Under the pieces are notes generated by a model. That model saw nothing but the letters and a program-made list of their open reading frames with translations. It searched no databases and was not told where the DNA came from. Made by a program: the position numbers and the translations under genes. Positions 47,801 to 58,700 of a stretch of 64,000 bases of DNA are shown in pieces (the stretch's first letter is position 1; each line of letters starts with the position of its first letter). The DNA is from Corbicula japonica (taxonomy: Eukaryota; Mollusca; Bivalvia; Venerida; Cyrenidae), in NCBI GenBank assembly GCA_038501625.1, contig JAZAYU010000008.1, positions 6,386,938 through 6,450,937 of the forward strand, read 5' to 3'.

Positions 47801-50800
47801 GAAGTTTTAAAACGGAATGGTTCTTTTAGTTCTTTAAGGTCATTGTATTCAAAAATGAAGAAAGTGGTTTTCGTATTCTATTTATAAAACACAGTATGAA
47901 CAGTATTTGTTTCGGTGGTTTTCAATATTGAAATGTCCTTACTTTTGAATTACTTTCGAAAATATTTCCTAGCTCTTCTCAAGTCCAAAATTCAAAAGAT
48001 GCAACGCAAGATTTGCAAACAGTTATGTTGATAACTATCGTTGATTTAGTTCTTTATCATTTAACATGACACCCAACAGCTAACGTTTAACTTAAATGGT
48101 TGTAATATTAATGGCTGGCTTTAAAAAGTGAAAAAATGCATATAAAGAATCGCCAAACTCATAAAATACAGCTTTCCCATAGAGCAAAAAAGTACAGAAA
48201 AAAAAGTTTTTATAAGAATATCAATTTCAAACAAGAGCTGTCAGAGGAGACAGCATGGTCGACTATTCGAATCATTTGAAACAAATGCAATTTGAAGATT
48301 AAAACAATAACAACTATGGCCATATATTGATGTGAAATCAGGAAAAATATTAACAAGTGAATGGTTAGGGAGAAATTCATTTCAAATAACAGAAATAATT
48401 CCTTAATGTACCATAAATATTAAACTGAATAGGGGAATAACTATGAAATATTTCTGAATTTGTTAGAAAACATGTTAGTAATATTTTTATGAGAGAAATT
48501 TACTTTTAGTCAAATATCAATCACTTCAGTAATGTTACAGAAAAAAAAACTGAAATGAAAATATAATGGAAGTTTGAAGTTGATACCTTAAGTATTTTGA
48601 GCAAAGTTATCGATGAAGTGCACTTAAGTGAAAATATAAGTAAAACTAGAAATGTGTCCATAGGACACAGATGCCCCCGCTATGCATCATTTTCAGACAC
48701 TCAAGTGAAATGATGGGAATAATAGCATTTCAAAGACAGTGATGTTGGAGGAGTTATAAGAATATACATAAACTTGAAGATCAAGTAAATTATTTGTATT
48801 TGTGGCACTGTTGTCTTCACATTACGGAAATGTCTGCGAAGAAGTTGGTTGTAATGCAATGCAATGTCATAGTGAACATTTGTGCAAAGTTATTTTGAAA
48901 ACCCTCCATTCATAACAAAGTAACAGCCTGGACAAGAAAATTCTATTTTACTAACAGTGACCTTGACCTTGGACCTACAGGCTTGGACATGCCCTTGACA
49001 TACCGTCTTGATATGGTAAACAATTATACCAAGTTATTTAAAAATCCAATAAGAAATAACAAAGTTACAGAGCGGACAAGATTTTGCAAGAAAATTCTAT
49101 TTTTAGTAACAGTGACCTTGACCTTGGACGTACAGGCATGGACATTGTACGCGACACACCGCCTTGTCATGGTGAACATTTGTGCCAAGTTAATTTTAAA
49201 TCCCTCCATTTAAAACGAAGTTAAGGGCCAAGTGTATATTTTGCTTAACACTAAATGTAAGTGAAAAAGGGGCATAATTTGAAAAAATATTGGAAGCAAG
49301 GTTATAGGTCTTATTGGTTATGATGTAGATTTTGGTGGTGAAAATATATTTCAAGAGTCAAGGCAATATCTCAAGTAGTTTTAAAGTTATGGGCAAAATG
49401 CATATTTTGCTTAACACAAAATATAAGAAAAAAGGGACATAACTTGAAATATATTGACAACAGAGTTATGGGTCTTGTTGGTAGTGATGTAGAATTTGAT
49501 GGTGAATATATATTCCAAGTTTCAAGTTGATATTTCAAGTAGTTTATAAGTTATGGACCAAAGTGCATATTTTCGTTAACGCAAAATTTAAGTGAAAAAG
49601 GGGCATAACTTGAAAAATATTTGTAGCAGAGTTAAGGGTGTTGTTGGTAATGATGTAGAATTTGATGGTGAATATATATTCCAAGTTTCAAGTTGATATC
49701 ATAAGTAGTTTTCAAGTTATGGACCAAAGTGCATATTTTGTTTAACGGACGCCGACGCCGACACCGGGGTGAGTAGGATAGCTCCCCTATTCTTCGAATA
49801 GTCGAGCTAAAAAGGCACCACAAACAATGAAAGAATAAGAGAAACCGATGTGTTTACCGCCGTAATTGTAGATTAATCTGAGTTTGATAGAGTTCAGATC
49901 AACAAAACAGTTGATCTTTCATTCGATACCTTACGAAAAAATATGTTTCAGTTGACTATTATCGAATTTGATTACTGTTAAAATAATTTCATAAAAATAA
50001 TCCAACCTGCATTTCACTAACGTTATTCATCATGACTATTGTGTGTATATTATGCTCCCACACCAGTCTCCAGAAATCTGATCGGGTGGCCTCCAAAGGT
50101 GTCTGTGTGATGATGAAAGCCGTCTTCTCTTTGTAACTCTTCAAATTACAAATAAAAGTGAATAAAGTTAAGCCTTTGTGGAACCATGCGTTTTTTAAAA
50201 AGTTTTATTGGTAGTATATTTGTGCTACAATATTGATTCATACACGCTTTACAAGTTGTAAACAATTCAAATAGGATTAAAAATACAAACATTTCCAGCT
50301 GCGATAACACAAACACAGAAAAATTAAAAAAAATACCGGAAGAAAAACCGCATTCACATAGTTATCCTCTTCTGAAGGTCCAGATGTAAATCTTGGCATG
50401 TATTCATCAACTGGAATTCAATAAATCACATGAATCAAATAGTGCAATTTATTTCCTTCTGATTTAATACTTTCTTATATGCAAATATATTCTAAAAAGT
50501 TAATTATATTAAAAGTAGCTAATTAATATTATTGTTATAATTAGTGTCTTGTGCAGCACATTATAAATCTGCTTTTTTTATATATTGCCAATTATGAACA
50601 TTCAAATAATTAGAAAGATTTTAAAGTGAATACGAACAAAACAAAATCGTGACACATGAAATAAATTCACATAATGGCTGAAATTATTTTTGAGCCAATG
50701 ACCATGCAGTATTTTTCAAATATTTCGAACCTTAATTCTCATAATGTTGCGCGTCGGAAATGTGTTATTATAGGTCAATTTGCTCACGATTATTGTCCGA

Positions 50801-52732
50801 ACATTTAATGACGAACATCTTTTAAAGCGTGAAAGTAGGCGTGACTTACGAAAAGAGTGGTAAAGGAAATCATTTAAATATTATATAATGGTTGAAATTA
50901 CTTTTGAGCCAATGGCCATGCAGTATTTTTCAAATATTTCGAACCTTAATTCTCATAATTTTGCGCGTCGGAAATTTGTTTATTATAGGACAATTTGCTC
51001 ACGATTATTGTCCGAACGTTAAATGACGAACATGTATTGTTCGCTTACGATCTTTTAAAGCGCGGAAGTAGGCGTGACTTACAAAGAGAGAGGTAAAGGA
51101 AATCATTTAAATATTGATTTGAGCGTTGACTTTTTGGTTGATGATCGATTCTTTAAATGTTTAATCCTTTACTCCATAGACACGTCTGTTATCACATAGG
51201 GACCAGTGTAGATCCAGATCAGCAATAAAATCAATGCCATCTGATCTGTAGTTCGTTGTTGTTGTTGTTTTTTGTCCGAAATAAATGAGCGAGACTAAAA
51301 GCGGACAGTGTAGATCATGATCGGAATGCACAGATGTGTCGGCTGATCTGGATATTAACTGTTTTGCCAAGAGATAAAAGATGTATCTATGGAGTAAAGG
51401 GTTAAATGGAACTTTCACTGACGAACCCTTGTTTCTCCACTCAACATGCACTGTCACACAGGTTTCCCTCGAGACCCATTGTGCTTTCAGATAAAAAATT
51501 GCATAATTCGCTTTCTAAAATATTCGTACAGTACACGTTTACAAGTCACAAAACTACTTGCAGTTTGATAGTTGATATTGTTTATACCCATATATGGTAA
51601 TTTAGGCGGAGACTGTTTTGTCAGTAACAAAAATAAATTCAACCATTATATACGTTATAGTTTATTTAGAGGCTTGTATGAAAAATTAAACGGTCGCCCA
51701 GCTGCGCTGGGCCTGACCGTTTAATTTTCATACAAGCCTCTAAATGAACAATAACCTATACTTGAGCGTTGACTTTTTGGCTGATGATCAACTTCTTAAA
51801 ATGTTTAACCCTTCACTTCATAGACACGTCTGTTATCACATAGGGACTAGTGTAGATCCAGATCAGCCATAAAATCAATGCCATCTGATCCGGGGTTACA
51901 CTGTTCGTTGTTGTTTTTTTGTCAGAAATAACTTACTGAGTATAAAAGCGGACAGTGTAGACCATGATCGGAATGCACGGATGTGTCGGCTGATCTGGAT
52001 ATTAACTGTTTTGCCAAGAGATAAAAGATGTATTTATGGAGTAAGGGGTTAAATGGAACTTTCACTGACGAACCCTTGTTTCTCTACCCAACTTACACTG
52101 TCACACAGGTTACCCCTGAGACCCATTGTGTTTTCAGATAAAAAATTGCATAATTCACTTTCTAAAATATTCGTTCAGTACATGTCTACAAGCCACAAAA
52201 CAACTTGCAATTTGACAGTTGATTTTGTGTATACCCATTTATGGTAATTTAGGCGGAGAATGTTTTGTCAGTTACAAAAATAATTTCAACCATTATATAC
52301 GTTATAGTTTATTTAGAGGCTTGTATGAAAAATTAAACGGTCGCCCAGCTGCGCTGGGCCAGACCGTTTAATTTTCATACAAGCCTCTAAATGAACAATA
52401 ACCTATACTTAAAAATGCCATAAAACGGTTTGATTCTGCAAGATTTATCAAATAACGCCCATTACCGTAGGTACACAATTTATTCTTAAAATAATTGATA
52501 TATAAAAAGACAATTTTTTCCCTAGAACAGATATATATTTTTTACAAAAAATGGTTTAAATTAATTCTATACCCGATTCTCATAAATTTGATGATTCCCT
52601 TATAAAAACAACTGAGTTAAAGCCAAATATACCTGGTAAAATATTGGAATATCTGTTCTTATATCGATTCCTGACATCTTTTGCAGAAATATACTGGTTC
52701 TCTGCTGTGACCGGAGACAGTTTTTTCAACAT
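41803..52732 (-). CDS. RPTP-2 degenerate PTP domain D2
   Basis: Exons 52732-52633 through 41880-41803. Motifs: [60 protein letters not shown] in place of the WPD loop, and HCMNGAEKSG with Lys for the P-loop Arg; it ends NDTYSNFTI. The degenerate signature is the same as in RPTP-1, so loss of D2 activity predates the duplication. Exon 42558-42423 is almost identical in nucleotide sequence to RPTP-1 exon 12110-11975. Confidence 0.87.
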
Positions 52733-55700
52733 CTAAATGACATGAGTATGTTAGTTCGGAGTAAGAGTTATACGCAATACTTTTAATTGTTTCGTTGCTG
52801 ATATTTAGTTGTTTTAACTGAACGGAAACGCTACATATGTACACCAGTTTCTTCCTGACCGAGATAATTGACACACCTGGGCCATTTTAACGATGAAATA
52901 TTTGTTCGTATTGACACAAAACATATACTTTGTAATAACTGCGACATTGAAAATTGATTCTGAAAATCATTAACAGCATTAGCATATATTGTACACTATG
53001 CATTTGATAGGAGTGTACAGCATTTGATGGCACGAAATTGATAAAATCAAGCAAACAAGTGTATGTATGTTTAGCCCGCCCGGCTAGCTCAGTGGATAGA
53101 GCATCGGACTGTCAATCCAGGGGTCGTGAGGTCATTTGTCCCTCACCTCTGATTCAAGTGAGGAAGCAGTCAGTCGCTTGCGTAGAAATTGGTTAGTACT
53201 GGTTAGAGACCCAGGAACACCGGTTAGGTGGACTGACCGCCGGGATATAACCAGAAAGGTGTTGAAACCAGGCGTTAAACCCCAAACAAACAAACAAACA
53301 AAGTATTTATGTTTTTCAAAGGTTAATCGGAATTTGAGTGTAGTGCTACCCGCATAAACTGACCCCAATGACATGACTTCAAATATTGTAACAATATTTT
53401 GACGATTGCATCATGTATTCAAAATAAATAACAAAAAAGTGAAATATGCATATCAGGAATCGCCATATTCAGCAGACACAGCCTTCCCACACAGCCAAAA
53501 CGTAGAGAGGAAAAGAGAGCATGGTATGGCAATAATAAGTTTCAAAAAGGACGCCACAAACAATTAACGAAAGTGAGAACCCGAGGGGTTACCGCCTTGG
53601 AACGGTCAGTGGCAAAACAATTTGCCACTGGGGGTTTAAATCAGGTTCTAGAGTACACCAACCTCACACTTGCCCCAAACAGGTTCTCATATCACAAAAC
53701 AAGTACAAGCTGTCTTGGTGAAATAACTCCAACTCACCCATCAGCAAAACAATGTTGCATGCAAAAGCACACAAACATTATTCACAAACAAAGAGTATTA
53801 TTGTTACTGTACACACTCTACAAATTACCAATTTAGAAGTAATTTCGGTCCGAAACATGAAAAAAAGCATTTCATACATTGGTTAAATAAATTGCACGAA
53901 ATAACATGTGACACGAACCTCAAATTCTTGATCGATCTTTCTTGTCTTAGTTTGTGTGTCTATCTCAAGAAGGTTCTGATAAGCCGCTTGGAACTTTGAT
54001 GATGGTAGGGCTGACGATGATAACATCAATGTCTCCAGCAAAGCATGATGAAGAAATGTATATTGCTCCTAAAAGAAAACAGTACAGAACTTTGATTTAA
54101 TCAAGTATATAGTTGATATTGTATTTAATAATTTTATGTCCTCTCTCTTCTTGCATGTACCACATCTTTTACTATGTGAGATATCTTATTGGTAAATTTC
54201 CTAACAGACTAAACTTTTTAATTCTTTTAACAAATATTAATTTATCTCTTACAGACGTTAATGTGCATATGTTACTTATACTAATTTATTAAGAATAACT
54301 CACATGTACAAGCAACAATAAGGCCTGCTTGCTATTTTTAAATGAGATACCATAGTTAAAATCTGCTTTAGTGGTAATTTCTAGTAGTATATTTATTTTT
54401 AAAGTAGATTCATATATATTTCACGTTTCTATAAAATTTAAATCCGTACCAACATTTGGACGAGATTCACCCTCTGCCGCCTCAGAGTTTCCACACAGCC
54501 GTAGACATCTACATATCCCAGTTCTTGAGCTTCCTCGGTAAGATAATCTAGTGCAATAAACGTGCCTGTTCGTCCTACACCAGCACTGCATTACAATGTT
54601 ATATTACGTAGTGCAACAGTCATTCAACCTACTTTACAATAAAACAAGGAAACAAACTGTTGCAGCAATGTTATGACATTTCAGTAGTTTATCCGTTTAA
54701 ACCAAAATTTTCAAGATACACTAACTTTCTGGATATCCCAATAAAAGTTAAAAGTTCTTATATTCATCATATTAATATTTTCGAAGAAACTACTCGCTCG
54801 TCATTGTAACATGTTAAAAGTTGTACACATAACAATATCGGCCTCGTTCTACGACCTCTGTAAACCATATTCTCAGTTTTCAGAAAGCACTTCATTGTAA
54901 CAATGTGCAAGATGAATGTAAAATACAAACATATCTGAGAATCGTATTTCTAGAAAAATGGAATGATGCAGAATTCAGGTTCTGACACATTTTAATGAAG
55001 GCTTATACTTACCTACAGTGAACTATTATTGGTCCTTCGTTGTTGATTTGTGCAAATTTGACCTTGTTTCGAAACTGAACCAGGGAAGATGCATACTTCG
55101 GAACTCCTTTGTCTGGCAATGCGGTAAAATGAAACTGCAGAACTTCCTTTTCTGTTAGGTTTCCCTAGTTACATGTTAAAGAGACGTTATTGAATCTTTA
55201 CTTTAAGAAATGAATAAATCTAGTAACTTATCTTTCATTATATTTTAGTGGAAGGACCGATGTAGAAAATCTTGAAATTGTATATCTAAAATAAATAGAA
55301 GTTAATTGTTGAAAATGAAGAAACAATAACATGTATCATGATCATCTTAAACAACAGTTTAAACGTACAAAATGGAATTAGAGAGGTCATTGATAATCCA
55401 TGTTTGAGCATATGATTCTAAAGCAACTTTTAGCAGAAATTTATGTAAATGAATGTAAGTTCATGATTAGATTATATTACTACGGGACAAGTTCTCACAT
55501 CGGTCGTTTTACCTCTAATCATAATGCTTCTTATCCATTAAATCATAATCACAACATACTTGTTTTTTGCTATTTTTCCATTTTTGGCAATGATATAATT
55601 AGTTCATACAATTCTATAACGTATATCATTGTTTAAAATTCTCATTCCTTTTACGATATATTTAAGAAATAATGCAGTATAATGGTTTAAATGTCCCCTA

Positions 55701-58700
55701 AACTTTTTAAAGACTGCAGTTTCGACTGTAATTTAAGTTTGATAAGGTGGTATCATTTGACTGAAAGGGAACTTTCTAACCAGCTTTAAGTTTGTTTAAA
55801 AAGAGATAATTCATGAAAACATTGGAAACTATAGTATTGCATTGATTGATGAAAAAATCAATCTACCTTCTTAATTTCAAATTTTCTGATGATAAATTCA
55901 GAAAATATATCCACGTCTTTCATAGTGACTAACACATCTCCATACTGTATACTGTCTTCATCGGGCCAGTACTGCTCACACTTCGGCTTCGAATTAAATG
56001 TATAACATGTATAAAGATTTAAGACCAATGTTTTGTGATGGTTAGGTCAAGATTAATTATTTAATACCAAAAACAAAATTATCGAAAAAACAACAACGAG
56101 TCATCGTATGATTGTTATATAAACATTAACAGTAATTTTAATAGGCAAAGGAATATATTCTGATTTATATCTGTCATAATAAATTTTATCAGAAAACGTA
56201 AGACCAAAAAACAGTGTCAGTAGAATGAATTCTAAACCATTTCCGTTTGTATTTAAAAATTTTAGATTTTTGTTGTGACGGTACGACATTATTCTTATAT
56301 ACTAGTAAGTCGTTGTGTAAAGTTTCTTTTATAGGCTTTAATTCAAACATTGGATTAAAAAGTATGCTCATGCTCACGAAATCTGAACTAGCATATTTGC
56401 CATTTCTATTGTTTTACCCTACATAATGATAGTTCGTTCGATAATGCACTGTATGGATATGAACATTTTAAAAGCATGTTCTTGCTACTCTTCACCGTTT
56501 ATCAAAGCAATTGAAAAAAATAAAAATAATATATTTGAAATCTACCTTGCCTAATTCCACAAGATTTGTAAGCATGACAATTTTACTGCATTTGGTTTGC
56601 CAGACCATTCTCCAAAAGTCTATTAGTATTTCTTTCGTTGGTCCTTTGCATTAAAACAAAAAACAACATGTAGTTACTTCAAACCAGCATGTAGTTACTT
56701 CAAACCAATCAACATAATATTAAACAAAGTAAAATTCCCTCATAGTTACTTTGCTAACAGCTATGAAAGTTATCTCAATAAAAACAGTTTCTTAAATATA
56801 GAAAATCAAATCCTTTAAAACACAGCTGGGAAGCCTCATGCCTTTTTAATAAGTAGCTGAAACTGGAACATTGAAAACCACCTACATGTGACACAGCAAA
56901 TTATAACAAAAATGCAGGCTCGGTTTTATTGAGGCTGTTCATAACACAGTCATGGAATTGCATAGTACTATCCACACCTTCTAGTCCTAGCCTCGAGTGA
57001 GGGCGGCTCAATACAATTACATATTTGAATCATGTTTCCGTGTTAAGCTTGACAAAGTTTTTTTCACGTGTACGGTCTATAAATAGTAAATAAATAAACT
57101 ATAGTAAACATGGCATATTTCAAAGGTCATATAATCATAGGCGGAACCATTTAAAACGGGTTAACTAACATGCTTTTGGACTGTCCGTTTACAGCAAGAC
57201 ATGTACAGGCCATTTATTAATTAACTTAGATCTTATAACTTGAAAGCGGAGCATTGTTTCGTCCAATTCGGTGTGAACTTAAAAAGTGTTTATATAATTA
57301 TGCCATCTTACAACCAGCTTTGATTTGCACATTATTGCATATCTAAACTCAAATGCTGTTATTTTATCGGTAAAAGCATGCAATTAACAACCCATGTCTT
57401 TTTCAGGCAATAATAGCCTTCTAATGCCCCTAAAATGTCAATATGGGGACTTTTAAGTGTTAGCCATTGTCTGAGTAGGAGCATCCGGTAATGTTTTATG
57501 AGTAATTCAACTTCAGTGATTCTGCCTAACTTAAGTATGATCAGTCCGAAGGATACTGAAAACTTATCAAGAATTATGCATATATTTAAGTACTACTTCT
57601 TGATTTAATTGTGCTTGTTTATTTTTCTTTCGAATTAATATTATTAAATAAATGTTGGTTTAAACTGAAAATAATGTTTCTGCCTACCTTGTGATGCAAT
57701 GTATGCCTGAACTTTATTATATCCCTGGAAATGAAAAATTATAGCTATACATTACAGTCCAAGAAAATACCGATTCTGAATTTTGGTTGAAACGATTTTA
57801 ATGGTATTATCCAGGATAAGTAAAATAACATAAAAACGAATACTAATTTAATTCACGTCAATGTGTTAAAATGGCTGTTTCAAAAAATGGCTGGTTTGGG
57901 TTTTCCTGTTATTAAAATGTACAACAAACAGTTACTTCCATTTTCCTACTTTGCACAGGTGTCTCATCATGCCCTTTAAAGATTTGTGAAGTTTCATCAA
58001 AATAGCACAATCCGTTAAAAATATTCTAAAATAAAGGGAAAAAATGTCAGGAGTGTGACAAAAAAGTGTGACACTTTTCAAAATCACATTTGTTACGACC
58101 ATTATTTTACAAAAAGCTTGAGTAAAGACAAGTTTTATTATTACACCTCACGTGATTAGTTTACTATGTAGCGTAATGTGACGTCACAGGGAGATAATCG
58201 CTACTGTCACATATGCGACAGCATCATGTCACCCTCGCGTGGATCTAAAAATAAATATCTTGGAAATCCGATTGTTTTTCTCTTCTTTAAACATTGAACT
58301 CAAAATGTAATGTTAAGCAATTAATTTGGTCATAGTCAAGATCTCTAAAAAAACAAATGTTCGGTGTAATAAAATAAATATCACATCCCTTTGGGGGAAA
58401 CAGTACGAAATGTTAACCCTTGAGAAGGTAATGTCAACCTCGGCTAACGCCTCGGTTGACATTACTTCTCTCGGGTTAACATTTCGTACTGTTTCCCCCA
58501 ATGGGCTGTGATATTTATATAGTGTTGTTTTAGTTAAAGGTGCTTGAGAAGGTAATGTCAACCTCGGCTAACGCCTCGGTTGACATTACTTCTCTCGGGT
58601 TAACATTTCGTACTGTTTCCCCCAATGGGCTGTGATATTTATATAGTGTTGTTTTAGTTAAAGGTGCATTTATTAGGCATCAGATAATGATAAAATTAAG

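Larger units (their letters stand above)
51119..52408. repeat. 643-bp tandem duplication carrying a MITE and a hairpin
   Basis: The phrase ttgagcgttgactttttgg starts units at 51119 and 51762. Each unit contains a family A MITE (51161-51405; 51805-52052), a shared middle (ggaactttcactgacgaacc) and a terminal hairpin (51654-51760; 52302-52408). Both middles hold a 64-codon frame starting [10 protein letters not shown]; it is a by-product of the duplication with no recognisable product. Confidence 0.85.

Noticed and set aside
45494..49750. CRISPR-like array
   Set aside because: Unit lengths of ~144-165 bp with diverged full-length repeats and no short repeat/unique spacer alternation; this is eukaryotic tandem repeat.
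51406..52247. Paired 64-codon frames [10 protein letters not shown] as duplicated small genes
   Set aside because: They lie inside the 643-bp duplicated block next to a MITE; similarity follows from the DNA duplication and no splice or signal features were seen.
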